Assembly (NCBI RefSeq): GCF_004684935.1
Contig: NZ_SRJD01000005.1
Location: 151,094 to 215,093 of the forward strand
Direction: 5' to 3'
Source: Sporolactobacillus shoreae
GTDB lineage: Bacteria > Bacillota > Bacilli > Bacillales > Sporolactobacillaceae
DNA: 64,000 bases
Below are positions 17,100 through 26,557 of the stretch, piece after piece. The notes under the pieces are model-generated. The model did not search any database and was not told where the DNA came from. It saw only the letters and a program-made list of their open reading frames with translations. The position numbers were made by a program, and so were the translations under genes. Positions within the stretch are counted from its first letter, which is position 1, and each line of letters begins with the position of its first letter.

Positions 17100-18038
17100 A
17101 TGTTTGAAGTTATTATTGGTATGGCGACCGGGATTATTTTGCCGATACAAACAGCCATCAGTGTTAAGCTCCGAAAAGCACTTAAATCACCGCTTCGTGC
17201 AGCATTTGCCACCTTTTTCATTGCAGCCATTTTTTTAGGACTTATTCTCATTTTGTCCGGTCATTCGCTATTAATCGATCCAATCATTATTAGTGAACAG
17301 CCATGGTGGTTGTGGATCGGTGGATTTTTAGGTGTTATTTATGTGACCGGAAATATTATTTTATTTCCTCGTTTAGGCAGCGTACAGACGGTCATTATGC
17401 CGGTGCTCGGTCAAATTATTATGAGCATGCTCATTGACGATTTTGGATGGTTTGGCTTAGCACAACATCGTTTTGACTGGATACGTGGTGTTGGCTCTTT
17501 GCTGATTCTTGGAGGTATTATTCTCGCAGTATTAGTAGATCAACAACTGGAAAAGCAGAAAAGTAAATCAACCGACAATGTTAAATCAGGTATGCTTTTG
17601 CCATGGCAAATTATCGGCGTTTTACTTGGCATGTGCAACGCGACACAGACCGCTATAAACGGTCATTTGGGGGAAGTGATTCATTCACCGATACAGTCTA
17701 CCTTCATTTCTTTTGTTATTGGAACGCTCACATTATTGATACTTACTCTTGTAAAAGATCGATCTTTAGGTATCTATCAAGGGTTAACTTCTGGTCAACC
17801 CTGGTGGATTTGGACAAGTGGATTATTCGGTTCCCTGTTCATTTTAGGTAATGCCTTTTTATCACCAAAAATCGGAACAGGTCTAACCGTTTCGATCGTA
17901 CTCTTCGGACAAATTGCTGGAAGTTTACTCATTGAAAAGTTCGGCTGGTTGGAAGCTCAGCAAAAACGAATATCTAAAACTAAGCTCATCGGGCTGGTTA
18001 TCATGTTAGTAGGTGTCATTTTAATTAAACTCGTATAA
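17100..18038 (+). CDS. Two-domain YdcZ-type (DUF606) DMT transporter
   Basis: A 312-residue membrane protein made of two tandem YdcZ repeats. Each ends with a Gly-Gln-Ile and FGW motif: GQIIMSMLIDDFGWFGL near residues 105-121 and GQIAGSLLIEKFGWLE near 265-280. About ten helices are expected. The family belongs to the drug/metabolite transporter superfamily, with unknown substrates. The divergent LysR gene (15964-16875) is the likely regulator, and an EamA gene follows on the same strand after 106 bp. Confidence 0.85.
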   Translation: MFEVIIGMATGIILPIQTAISVKLRKALKSPLRAAFATFFIAAIFLGLILILSGHSLLIDPIIISEQPWWLWIGGFLGVIYVTGNIILFPRLGSVQTVIMPVLGQIIMSMLIDDFGWFGLAQHRFDWIRGVGSLLILGGIILAVLVDQQLEKQKSKSTDNVKSGMLLPWQIIGVLLGMCNATQTAINGHLGEVIHSPIQSTFISFVIGTLTLLILTLVKDRSLGIYQGLTSGQPWWIWTSGLFGSLFILGNAFLSPKIGTGLTVSIVLFGQIAGSLLIEKFGWLEAQQKRISKTKLIGLVIMLVGVILIKLV

Positions 18039-18144
18039 ATAGAAAAATGTGTCATCTTTTATCAACTCACGTGTAAGAAAGTTTGATGAATATAATTGGT
18101 AAAGTATTAGTACAAGGTCACAAGATTGAAGGAGGATAAAATCA

Positions 18145-19065
18145 ATGAAAATAAAAGCCTGGCTGCTTTTGCTCTTCTGTAATTTGTTTTGGGCCGGTAA
18201 TATGATCGTCGGGAAAATTGTTACCGCGCAATTTCCAACAGTTTGGATGATATTTGCCAGATGGCTGATCGCTTTCCTTTTTTTATTGCCACTTGCCCAC
18301 TTTCTGGAACATCCAAAATGGTGGAAACTATTTAAAGAAAATTATCAAATCCTTCTTTTTATGTCTGTTATTGGAACCGCTCTTTACAATTGGATCACCT
18401 ATACGGCTTTAAGATACACAACATCACTCAACGCTTCACTGATCAACGCCCTTAATCCAGGTCTGATTATCTTATTCTCGGCAATATTGCTGCACGCCCG
18501 AATGAAGATCGGACAAATAATTGGATTAGTTCTATCTTTCGCAGGTGTATTACTTGTCATTACTAAAGGACAGCCGCTGCTGGTCTTCCAGACGCATTAC
18601 AATAAAGGGGATGCCCTCATGCTGATTGTTATTTTTATGTGGGCGATCTATTCCATTGTCGGACGGGCGGCAAAAAACGTGCCCCCAATTACACTAATCA
18701 CCATCACTTCATTTATAGGGTTTATTGTAACGCTTCCGTTCCTGCCATTGTATCCGATAAAACTATCAAATCTCAATTTGTCGGCAGTGATTGGAATAGT
18801 TTTTATTGGTATCTTCCCGTCGTTTCTTTCCTTTGTGATGTGGAATATGGCAACGCGAATGTTAGGTCCCGGAGTCGCCGGACTGTCGATGAATCTAATC
18901 TGTATCTTCACAGCGATCATCAGCGCCATACTGGGTGCAAAACTTCTCCCGTCTCAAATAATTGGTGGCTTAATTATTATTTTCGGCATCGCATTAAGTT
19001 CGGGAACCCCGCTTTTCCACAGAAAAGTATCTTTGAAAAAAGCAGAGCTGTTCAACAAACCATGA
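18145..19065 (+). CDS. EamA-family DMT transporter
   Basis: A 306-residue protein with ten predicted helices in two EamA repeats. The first begins LLLFCNLFWAGNMIVGKIV and the second near residue 155. It is closely similar to the protein at 24095-24994 (shared NLFWAGN, TTSLNA, VNP/LNP and GDALMLIV segments), so the two are paralogues. It probably exports amino acids or metabolites (RhaT/EamA superfamily); the substrate is unknown. The ribosome site GAAGGAGG is good. Confidence 0.87.
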   Translation: MKIKAWLLLLFCNLFWAGNMIVGKIVTAQFPTVWMIFARWLIAFLFLLPLAHFLEHPKWWKLFKENYQILLFMSVIGTALYNWITYTALRYTTSLNASLINALNPGLIILFSAILLHARMKIGQIIGLVLSFAGVLLVITKGQPLLVFQTHYNKGDALMLIVIFMWAIYSIVGRAAKNVPPITLITITSFIGFIVTLPFLPLYPIKLSNLNLSAVIGIVFIGIFPSFLSFVMWNMATRMLGPGVAGLSMNLICIFTAIISAILGAKLLPSQIIGGLIIIFGIALSSGTPLFHRKVSLKKAELFNKP

Positions 19066-19263
19066 GCAGTTCTGCTTTTTTAGACCATAAGTTGAACAGC
19101 CACGCATATCACCTCTGTAGAATTGGTTGGTGCTACTATTATATTGAATCATTCAACCCCGAAAAGATAGATGATGTCTGCGCGGGATGCTACAATCAAA
19201 TTGTTCTAGGTAAAAATCTAAGATTCAGAACTTAACTTTGAATTATGAGGAGTGCTATATTCG

Positions 19264-19767
19264 ATGATCTATAATTATTGCCCTGTGTGTGGTGAAAAAT
19301 TACTTGGTAAGCTTGCAGGTGACGATGGACCAACCCCATTTTGTCCCCAATGTGACAAATTTTGGTTCCCAACATTTTCCGATTGCGTGATTGTCCTCGT
19401 CACAAATGAACTAAACGAAATTGCTTTAGTAAAAATGCCGTATCTTTCGCAAAAATATGAGTCATTAATCTCTGGTTACATGAAGCCGGGTGAGACTGCT
19501 GAAGTTGCAGCTCACCGTGAAGTACAAGAAGAACTGGGAATCTCTTTAACTAGTCTTCGATATTCAGGAACATATTGGTTTGCCAAAAATGAGGCACTAA
19601 TGCATGGATTCATTGGTACGACTGTTAAACAAGACTTCAAAATATCTGACGAATTAGCCTCCGCCAAGTGGGTTCTTGCAAAAGATGCACCACAGTATAT
19701 GTTTCCAGATAGCCCAGGTAACGCTGCATTGGCAGTCTATCGAAATTTTATTCGAGAAATCCATTAA
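19264..19767 (+). CDS. Nudix hydrolase with zinc ribbon (NudC-like)
   Basis: About 167 residues. The N-terminus has a zinc ribbon with two Cys pairs (CPVCG and CPQC) about 20 residues apart, as in NADH pyrophosphatases. The Nudix box follows the pattern G-x5-E-x7-REVQEELG (GYMKPGETAEVAAHREVQEE). It hydrolyses a nucleoside-diphosphate-linked substrate; the NudC-specific SQPWPFPxS motif is not seen, so NADH as substrate is unproven. I choose the ATG at 19264 because GAGGAG lies 11 bases upstream, whereas the earlier GTG overlaps that site. Confidence 0.85.
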   Translation: MIYNYCPVCGEKLLGKLAGDDGPTPFCPQCDKFWFPTFSDCVIVLVTNELNEIALVKMPYLSQKYESLISGYMKPGETAEVAAHREVQEELGISLTSLRYSGTYWFAKNEALMHGFIGTTVKQDFKISDELASAKWVLAKDAPQYMFPDSPGNAALAVYRNFIREIH

Positions 19768-19985
19768 AATACTTCTGAAATTTATAATGTATTCGTTGGG
19801 TAGAGTATTTTGAGATTGTCCAACATTAGCTCGTTTGGTATCATATGGGGTTGCCCAAGAAGCAGATTCATCTCGTCATTAAAATGGACGAATTTTCTCC
19901 GCTGGCACCCTTTAATAAATCCATTTTCTCAGGGGAAACTTCACCATACCTCAGCTCTCTCTATAAAATACGCCAATATAGATTA

Positions 19986-20885
19986 TTAATATTTACTATG
20001 TGGTCGAGCCGTTTTCGCAGCCTGTTTGGATTGATGGTTGAATAGAGTGTAAGAAAGCGCAACAAAAATAACTACGATCCCAAAAATTTGAAGACGGCTG
20101 GGAATAAAGCCACTTATCAATATATCAATCAGGATCGCAACGAGCGGATCCAAATAAGTAAGGGCAGAAACGGTTGTCACTTTGAGCCGGCGTATGCCCC
20201 CGTAAAAAAGCAAATAAACGATCCCCGTATGAACAACTCCTGTAACTATACTATAAAACCATTCGGATAAAGTTAGCTGCGTGTAAAGTGAATAATCAAC
20301 AAATGGAAATAACATTACGACCCCCGTCAAAGTTTGTATCAGGGTTACCGCATATGGACTGGCTCGTCTGATTTTTTTGCCCGTCAGAATAACAAAGGCA
20401 TAAAAAAAAGCAGCAACAGCAGCATCCAGTGGTCCAATGAAGGATTGACCTCTGTGCATCGTTTCCAGCGTAAGCCCTGAAGTAAAAAGAGAACCAATAA
20501 AGGCTAGTATAACAGATAACAGACCGAGCCCTTGGATCGGTGCCTTTAGAAAAATCCAGCTAATCACAAGGACGATAATCGGTGCAAGATTGTAAATTGA
20601 AATGACAATCGTAATCGCTGTATGCTCAAATGAAGCAAAAAACAGGATCCAGTTCAATACGAGCAGAACCCCGCCAAGGACAATGATCGGTACCTCTCTC
20701 TTTCCCCATTTCTCTTTTTTATAACGTCCGCTGAAAAACCAATAGGCAGCTAAAAAAAGTGCTGCGCTGACGCAGCGGATAAAAACAAGTTCCATTGACG
20801 GCAGTCCAGACAGTCGCGAGAAAAATCCGATGGTACCGACAATGATCATGGCCAGACTTAGCTGAATAAAAGCAATTTTATCCAC
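19986..20885 (-). CDS. EamA-family DMT transporter
   Basis: A 299-residue, ten-helix protein with two EamA repeats (first around residues 5-135, second 150-285). It is only distantly similar to the other EamA proteins here. It is divergent from a LysR gene starting at 21060; the 174-bp gap contains AT-rich dyads suited to LTTR control. Substrate unknown. Confidence 0.85.
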   Translation of the reverse strand: MDKIAFIQLSLAMIIVGTIGFFSRLSGLPSMELVFIRCVSAALFLAAYWFFSGRYKKEKWGKREVPIIVLGGVLLVLNWILFFASFEHTAITIVISIYNLAPIIVLVISWIFLKAPIQGLGLLSVILAFIGSLFTSGLTLETMHRGQSFIGPLDAAVAAFFYAFVILTGKKIRRASPYAVTLIQTLTGVVMLFPFVDYSLYTQLTLSEWFYSIVTGVVHTGIVYLLFYGGIRRLKVTTVSALTYLDPLVAILIDILISGFIPSRLQIFGIVVIFVALSYTLFNHQSKQAAKTARPHSKY

Positions 20886-21059
20886 TGATTAAACCCCTTT
20901 CGTGAAGCGGATATTTCCAAGCGATTGTCCATACAACCTTTTCTTTTATGACTCAATTATAGGCAGGAACTAATTATCAGTAAAATAGATGTTTATGAAT
21001 TGATATATCGGAATAAACGATGTTAAATAGAAATAAACAAGCATAAGAGGAGTTTTCCA

Positions 21060-21953
21060 ATGGAAATCAGACAACTCAAAACGTTTCAGGCCATTGTCAA
21101 TGATGGAGGATTCATGAAGGCTGCAACTAAACTTGGCTATGCTCAATCCACAGTAACTGGACATATTCAGGCAATCGAGGAAGAGTTGGGAAAACCGCTG
21201 TTTGATCGGATTGGAAAACAAATGGTTCTTACGGAAATCGGGAAACAACTGCTGCCCTATGCTAATGAAATCATCGTATTGATGGAAAAGGCAATCCAGT
21301 TACCTGCAAACAAAAAGGAAATGACCGGAACACTTGTGATTGGTGCATCTGAATCATTGACAACTTATCGACTTCCTTCAGTCATCCGCACTTATAAAGC
21401 CCAGTTTCCTCGAGTGCAGATTATTCTTAAACCGTTAACAGCTGAAGATATGTACGAAGAACTGAAACGAGGGCAATTGGATCTTGCTTTTCTCATGGAC
21501 AAGTTGATCACTAATGAAGAATTATGCACCATACCTCTGGTTACTGAAAAAATGGCTCTCGTCCTCTCAAATCAGCAGGCAAAAAGAGCAGGAAAATCCT
21601 CGAAAGATTTTCTTCCTGCTGATGAAGTGATTTTATATACCGAACGTGGATGTGCCTATCGTTATTTTTTTGAAAAAATATTGAACACCCATGCCTATAC
21701 TCCAAATAATACGCTTGAATTTTGGAGTATTGAGGCTTTAAAACAGTGTATCATCTGCGGATTGGGTGCTTCCTTTTTGCCATTAGTTACAGTCAAAAAG
21801 GAATGGATGAATCATGAGTTGACCTGCATTCTGACCAAGGAAGATAGGATTAAGACGCAGATGATTTATCATAAAAATAAGTGGTTGTCCCCCGCTACTC
21901 AAGCGTTCATCAAAATGGTAGAAGAAGAGGCAGAGGTCTGGAAAAAGGCCTGA
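21060..21953 (+). CDS. LysR-family transcriptional regulator
   Basis: A 297-residue LTTR with the HTH at residues about 1-60 (MEIRQLKTFQAIVNDGGFMK, AATKLGYAQSTVTGHIQAIE) and a substrate-binding domain from about 90 to 290. AGAGGAG precedes the ATG. Its divergent position next to the EamA gene (19986-20885) suggests it controls that transporter. Confidence 0.88.
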   Translation: MEIRQLKTFQAIVNDGGFMKAATKLGYAQSTVTGHIQAIEEELGKPLFDRIGKQMVLTEIGKQLLPYANEIIVLMEKAIQLPANKKEMTGTLVIGASESLTTYRLPSVIRTYKAQFPRVQIILKPLTAEDMYEELKRGQLDLAFLMDKLITNEELCTIPLVTEKMALVLSNQQAKRAGKSSKDFLPADEVILYTERGCAYRYFFEKILNTHAYTPNNTLEFWSIEALKQCIICGLGASFLPLVTVKKEWMNHELTCILTKEDRIKTQMIYHKNKWLSPATQAFIKMVEEEAEVWKKA

Positions 21954-22161
21954 CAATTCAGAGAGTGCTTTATATCAATCTCAGAATTATCAAATAGGCT
22001 AAAACAAAGTTCATCATTATCAATTACAATAGTTGATTAAGCTAACTAACCATTCGTCACGCTAATTCAAATAAGGAAGAAGATCTGAAATTGCGGATCT
22101 TCTTCTTTATTCCTTGAAAATCCGTTTCAGTATTAAGTCAAAATCAGTCCATTCGTTTAGC

Positions 22162-23040
22162 TTACGGTTTATTACTGAAGAATGTCTGTCCTTTACGCCT
22201 CTTTTCCCTCATCGAAAAGTAAGAAATAATCCAGAAAAGAATCCATCCGACCCCTATGGATACTGCGGCTATGATCTTCCCCTGACTGGCCGCCATCCAT
22301 TCTTTCGTCACAGGAAGACGCAGCGAAATGCCGATGATCCCCATAATGCAGATCCATGGAATGAATCCCCACCAGGTTTTTCGTTCCTCTTTCTTGCGGC
22401 GGAACAGCATCACTATCACAGCGATTAAAAATATGGAGATGATGGTGATCGCCGCAGTATCAGGCACGTAGACGGTCAGCCAATCCGGCGAGAAAACCGT
22501 TATCAGGACAAACAGACCCAGCACGGCACAGCAGACGAGCCAGAGCAGTAAATAACTAACTGCTTTTCTCTTGAAAATTTTCGCATAGATCGTTCTATGA
22601 AGGACAGAAAAGATGAGAATAACAACCAGATAACTCAACAGCCCATTCAGTATAAGGACAATAAAGTTGATCCCCTTTCCCGGACTCGTAAAAACGTTAA
22701 GCAACTCAAAAAACGAGCTGATGGCGAAAATCAGGCCGGACAGCTTCAGAATTTCAATTTTACTGGCTTTCCCAAGATTTCCGATCATCTCATTGGCTGC
22801 CTTCTGAGGACTTTTTCCAAAAAATACGGCAGCACTTTGGCCTTCATTTTGAGCCGAGCGAAGATCCTGAAGAATCTGCATCAGCAAAGTTTCCACTTCA
22901 TAATCATCATAAAAGATGCCTGCTGTCCGGATGTACAGGAGCAACTGCTCATAATACGCCTTATTTTCCTCATTCAGCTCACAGCGGAGCCGATTGTTCT
23001 GCTCAATCATCTCTTTCACTTCATCATTCTTTTTCTTCAT
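22162..23040 (-). CDS. Membrane protein paired with a PadR regulator
   Basis: About 292 residues. The N-terminal ~90 residues are soluble and charged (NNRLRCELNEENKAYYEQLL; DDYEVETLLMQILQDL), followed by about six membrane helices. The layout matches the DUF1129/DUF1048-like proteins that follow PadR genes in Firmicutes, but I cannot fix the family. I start at the ATG at 23040, because GGAGGG lies 7 bases upstream; an in-frame ATG at 23055 overlaps that ribosome site. It overlaps the PadR gene stop by 17 bp and is surely co-transcribed. Confidence 0.75.
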   Translation of the reverse strand: MKKKNDEVKEMIEQNNRLRCELNEENKAYYEQLLLYIRTAGIFYDDYEVETLLMQILQDLRSAQNEGQSAAVFFGKSPQKAANEMIGNLGKASKIEILKLSGLIFAISSFFELLNVFTSPGKGINFIVLILNGLLSYLVVILIFSVLHRTIYAKIFKRKAVSYLLLWLVCCAVLGLFVLITVFSPDWLTVYVPDTAAITIISIFLIAVIVMLFRRKKEERKTWWGFIPWICIMGIIGISLRLPVTKEWMAASQGKIIAAVSIGVGWILFWIISYFSMREKRRKGQTFFSNKP

Positions 23041-23380
23041 CGATGTACCCTCCATTACGCGTGATCAGATGATCAACATTCGTTGTCAGACGGGCCCATT
23101 GGTCGATAAATTCCGCACAATGGATCCTTCCCTGCGGCGTGATCCGATAATATTTCCTGTCCGGACCGTCCGGCGAATGTCTCATCATACTGTTCAGATA
23201 GCCCTGCTTCTCCAGTTTCTGCAGCAGCGGGTAGACGGTTCCGGCAACAATCTCCGTAAAGCCATAAGTTTTTAACTTCTGAACCAGTTCATATCCGTAT
23301 ACCTCGTCTTCCAAAACGACGAGCAGAACACAACCTTCCAGAACACCTTTCAGCAGCTGGGTCGCTTTCACGTTGCTCAC
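23024..23380 (-). CDS. PadR-family transcriptional regulator
   Basis: A PadR winged-helix protein of about 118 residues. The core is LLKGVLEGCVLLVVLEDEVY, GYELVQKLK, then GTVYPLLQKLEKQGYLNS and a wing DRKYYRITPQG. The frame is open further upstream, but a strong promoter lies inside that extension, so a downstream start is required. The GTG at 23380, preceded by AAGGAT, fits best; an ATG at 23407 would be almost leaderless. It probably represses itself and the coupled membrane protein gene. Confidence 0.85.
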   Translation of the reverse strand: MSNVKATQLLKGVLEGCVLLVVLEDEVYGYELVQKLKTYGFTEIVAGTVYPLLQKLEKQGYLNSMMRHSPDGPDRKYYRITPQGRIHCAEFIDQWARLTTNVDHLITRNGGYIDEEKE

Positions 23381-23402
23381 CAGATCCTTAGCTAATTTGT
23401 AT

Positions 23403-23451
23403 AACATACTAGTATAGATGTTATTATATCGATATTTGCCTATTATGTAAA
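23403..23451 (-). promoter_or_regulatory. PadR gene promoter with operator-like dyad
   Basis: On the minus strand TTTACA (23446-23451), 17-bp spacer, TATAAT (23423-23428). Just downstream AACAT-N10-ATGTT (23403-23422) encloses the palindrome ATACTAGTAT (23406-23415), a likely autoregulatory PadR site over the transcription start. Confidence 0.7.
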
Positions 23452-23622
23452 GCATAATAGTGTATGCTTCAACAAGATGTTTTTACTGGACAAAAAACCC
23501 GTTACTGAGAACAGGAGATGTTGCTTAGTAGGGTCAAACTGCGCGACTCTTTTCTCCACATGATTGGATGACTAACCATCGTCATCAGATTTTTTAATTT
23601 TCCATATAATCTTTTTATCAGA

Positions 23623-24060
23623 TCAATTCAATGTTGGATCGAGTTGCTTAACGACTTTTAAAAAGTTGTTAACAATTGGTGAATTATTTCCCTTTTTCCA
23701 AGCAAAAGACATTTGATAAGCCTGTTGAAGTGTCCCAAATAATGGCTTGTACACAATATCATTCCGTATATATTTTGCTGATTCATTGATTAATGCAATA
23801 CCTAATCCAGAGGAAACAAGTGCTAATACCGTCTGCATGTCTTTGGCTGTTTGAATGTTTTTTGGGCTAAAACCCGCATCCATGCAGACCTTAACCATTG
23901 AATCATAATAAAAAGAGCCTACTTCTCTAAGGGGCGCCACAAAAGGCTCATTGCCAAGATCGCTCACAAAAATTCTTGTTTTTGAAACTAAGTTATGATG
24001 AATGGGCAAACCAACTAAATATGATTCAAATCGGCATTCGACATCACTATCGTCAGACAA
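23623..24060 (-). pseudogene. Truncated LysR-family regulator (C-terminal domain only)
   Basis: 145 residues matching the second half of an LTTR substrate-binding domain (MQTVLALVSSGLGIALINES; KPLFGTLQQAYQMSFAWKKG). The DNA-binding domain and first half are missing: upstream the frame runs into the end of the EamA gene at 24095. The gene probably lost its 5' part in a deletion that joined it to the EamA gene. It is unlikely to regulate DNA by itself. Confidence 0.75.
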
Positions 24061-24094
24061 ACGTAAGAAATGATCACTCAGCCACCAATTTCGT

Positions 24095-24994
24095 TTATGA
24101 GTTCAGCTCACGACGAACAGGCCGTTTAACCGATTTTTTATTGGTTAAATAAACGCCAAAAATGACAACGAGACCACCGATAATTTGAAAAAGGTCAATC
24201 CTAATTCCTAATAAGACACTGAGGATTGCCGTAAATACCGTAATCAAATTCATAAAGATGCCTGTATGGCTTGCCCCCACCACCGGGACGCCAATATTCC
24301 AGAATAACAGCGAACCCACAGAAGGGAAAATGGCCAGATAAAGAATTCCATAGGTTGTTGCGGGGGTAAAGGACCAATTAAAATTTGAGTGAATGAAAAA
24401 TGGTAGCATCAGCAGCAAACTGAAGGCAACCGTAACAGCAGTTGCTCCAATTGGTGGTAAATCTTTGATCCTCTTGCTGAGCAGCGTATAAAAAGTCCAT
24501 GAAATAATTACTATAAGCATGAACAAATCCCCGGCATTGTAATTAATCGCAAAAACGCGCAAAAAATCTCCATGGGTAAGAACCAGCAGCACACCGACCA
24601 ATGAAACAAGCAATCCTAAAGCATTGACTTTACTTAATTTTTCTTTTAATAACCAGGCTGCAAAAATCGCAATCATGGCCGGATTGACCGAATTGATTAA
24701 CGCTGCATTCAGAGATGTCGTAAAGTAAAGGGCTTCATATAATAAAATATTGTAGCCAATGATACCCAGAACGGAAAGAAGAAGTAAGATTTTCCACTCC
24801 TTCCAAATGGATTTCCAATCCGGCTTTTCAATGAGTTGTGCGAGTGGGAAAAGAATAATCGCTGCGATCAGCCAACGTAAAAAATTGATCTGAATAGGTT
24901 GCATTGCACCGATTACATACTTACCGCAAATATAGTTACCTGCCCAAAAAAGGTTAGCAAAAATAAGAAAAACGACAGCCGTTGATCTTCTCAA
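24095..24994 (-). CDS. EamA-family DMT transporter
   Basis: A 299-residue, ten-helix EamA protein starting FLIFANLFWAGNYICGKYVI after a short Arg-rich N-terminus. Paralogue of the protein at 18145-19065. It ends 34 bp before the truncated LysR fragment on the same strand, an unusual order since LysR and EamA genes are normally divergent. Substrate unknown. The gene itself appears intact. Confidence 0.87.
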   Translation of the reverse strand: MRRSTAVVFLIFANLFWAGNYICGKYVIGAMQPIQINFLRWLIAAIILFPLAQLIEKPDWKSIWKEWKILLLLSVLGIIGYNILLYEALYFTTSLNAALINSVNPAMIAIFAAWLLKEKLSKVNALGLLVSLVGVLLVLTHGDFLRVFAINYNAGDLFMLIVIISWTFYTLLSKRIKDLPPIGATAVTVAFSLLLMLPFFIHSNFNWSFTPATTYGILYLAIFPSVGSLLFWNIGVPVVGASHTGIFMNLITVFTAILSVLLGIRIDLFQIIGGLVVIFGVYLTNKKSVKRPVRRELNS

Positions 24995-25056
24995 AACACT
25001 TACCTCCCGGATTTTTCGATCGTTATTAATATTTTTTATAAATAATGTTGTTTTTT

Positions 25057-25139
25057 GCCACTCCGTCGTTTGGAGCGGGAGGTGCGAGACTCACGGATCG
25101 CCCGCGGAAAGCAAGCACCTCTAACGGAAAACAACCGCC
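25057..25139. repeat. Bacillaceae-type GC-rich intergenic repeat
   Basis: The segment has higher GC than its surroundings and contains GATCGCCCGCGGAAAGCAAG and CACCTCTAACGGAAAACAAC. This is the pattern (CGCGGAAAGCGAG...GAACGGAAATCAAC) that I know from dispersed repeats in many Bacillaceae genomes. It sits where the D-2-hydroxyacid dehydrogenase remnant breaks off. Confidence 0.6.
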
Positions 25140-25502
25140 AAGTTGAACACTTTTTAGTGGGAAGGAATCATCAAGTTCATGCCGTCCCCCAGATTCAAAA
25201 ACATCCAGAGCAGCGACGGTGATCTTCTTCGTAACCAGCACCTGATATAATCCGTCACTATCGATCAACTGCCCTCTTCCCTTATTGATCAGATAAGCTG
25301 AATTTTTCATGACTTCAAACGCTTTTCATTAACGATACCCATTGTCTCTTTAAGACGCCAAGAAGTTTTTAAATGATTCATCCAAACCCTGCCATTTGCG
25401 CGTATGCTCCGATTGCATTTGTGGGAAATTGATCCTACTTGTCGGACGCTCTAATCTATTCTGTTTCGGCAAGACCCCTTGCCTTTGACTAACAGTCGCC
25501 AT
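25140..25502 (-). pseudogene. Degraded D-isomer-specific 2-hydroxyacid dehydrogenase
   Basis: Two minus-strand pieces belong to one protein family. At 25350-25502 a 50-codon piece (QMQSEHTRKWQGLDESFKNF) resembles the region just before the NAD-binding domain. At about 25190-25310 MKNSAYLINKGRGQLIDSDG and ALYQ-like KKITVAALDVFE match the catalytic segment with its conserved Arg. The GxGxxG region between them and the C-terminus are gone; the 3' end is replaced by a GC-rich repeat. The enzyme cannot be functional. Confidence 0.65.
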
Positions 25503-25514
25503 GCCAGGTGCACT

Positions 25515-25545
25515 AAAAAAAGCGATACCCTTCTTCAGGCATCGC
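25515..25545 (-). terminator. Terminator of the ArsR-SRPBCC-VOC operon
   Basis: Minus strand GCGATGCC (25538-25545) pairs with GGTATCGC (25522-25529) and is followed by seven T. It lies 20 bp past the VOC gene stop. Confidence 0.8.
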
Positions 25546-25565
25546 GCATCTAAAATGGATCAAAT

Positions 25566-25940
25566 TTATGCTTTTTCCATTACTGCAAAGTAATTTTCTT
25601 CATCATCTGCAAAGTTAAAGACTCTTCCGGAGGGAAGTTCTACAATTTCTCCAACTGTGACATTTTTGTTTGTCAAATCACGATATAATTGATCGAGATT
25701 TTCCGTAAAAAACATGATAGACGGTGTTCCTAGATTCATTTCAGGATTCATTTTAGCAATGACCTCCTTATTATGAAGAACAATGCTCGTTGCTGCACCC
25801 TTGGGAGCAACTTCTATCCACCTCATCTGCTCATTGTTTTCTTCAGAAATGACCTCAAAACCCAATTTTTCTGTCCAAAAATCCCTTGCTTCGTCCTGAT
25901 TATTAACGTACAACATGATTTGACCGATTTTACTAATCAT
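25566..25940 (-). CDS. VOC-family (glyoxalase/bleomycin-resistance fold) protein
   Basis: 124 residues with the two-repeat VOC fold: IGQIMLYVNNQDEARDFWTE at the N-terminus, then PSIMFFTENLDQLYRDL, and the end VFNFADDEENYFAVME. The last acidic residue in the family's usual FxDxxGNxxxL motif is altered (DDEENYF), so metal binding is uncertain. It is the third gene of a putative ArsR-SRPBCC-VOC operon. Substrate unknown. Confidence 0.85.
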   Translation of the reverse strand: MISKIGQIMLYVNNQDEARDFWTEKLGFEVISEENNEQMRWIEVAPKGAATSIVLHNKEVIAKMNPEMNLGTPSIMFFTENLDQLYRDLTNKNVTVGEIVELPSGRVFNFADDEENYFAVMEKA

Positions 25941-26012
25941 TGATTTTACACTCCCTTATAGAAGTAATGAATAAATTTAATGCTTCTACCCCTACTGACG
26001 CAGTGTTACAAA

Positions 26013-26528
26013 TTAGTTCAGGGATTCGACAAGTTCGTCCAAACGGCTCCATGTTTCGGTAATACCCTGCAGCATGCCCATGTCCATGACCGTCTTAAGT
26101 GCCTCTGCGGACACATATTCAGCGTGGTTGATCAGCTTCGTCTTTTCACCCAAATCGATGAATTCCAGTGTGATCTCACTCGATGGCATGGCATCATTCA
26201 CATGACCTTCAGCATCTGAAAAGTAATCGGTATAGACGATCTTCTCAGGCTCGATAATCTCCTTATAAACCCCTTTACCCCACGATTCCATTCCATAAAA
26301 TTGGCCTTGATTCTGATCGACACACTTCATACAGTAGTGCCACGCACCTCCCGGATGGAAATCAATGGTGCAGACCGGAATCTCCCAGCCTTTCGGTCCC
26401 CACCAATGTTTCAGATGTTCCGGCTCTTTAAACATCTTGAATAATAGATCGCGTGGTGCGTCAAAAACGCGCTCCAGTACAAGTATCCGCTCGTTCTCTA
26501 CTCTCGATACCATGGCATGGTTTGACAT
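26013..26528 (-). CDS. SRPBCC/AHSA1-domain protein
   Basis: 171 residues with the activator-of-Hsp90 homologue pattern: VFDAPRDLLFKMFKEPEHLK, HWWGPKGWEIPVCTIDFHPG, and a C-terminal helix GITETWSRLDELVE. Such proteins bind hydrophobic ligands and are often encoded beside ArsR regulators, as here: the ArsR gene lies 29 bp upstream on the same strand. AAGGAGGAA precedes the ATG. Function unknown. Confidence 0.88.
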   Translation of the reverse strand: MSNHAMVSRVENERILVLERVFDAPRDLLFKMFKEPEHLKHWWGPKGWEIPVCTIDFHPGGAWHYCMKCVDQNQGQFYGMESWGKGVYKEIIEPEKIVYTDYFSDAEGHVNDAMPSSEITLEFIDLGEKTKLINHAEYVSAEALKTVMDMGMLQGITETWSRLDELVESLN

Positions 26529-26557
26529 TGTCGTTCCTCCTTGATCATGAGAAAATT

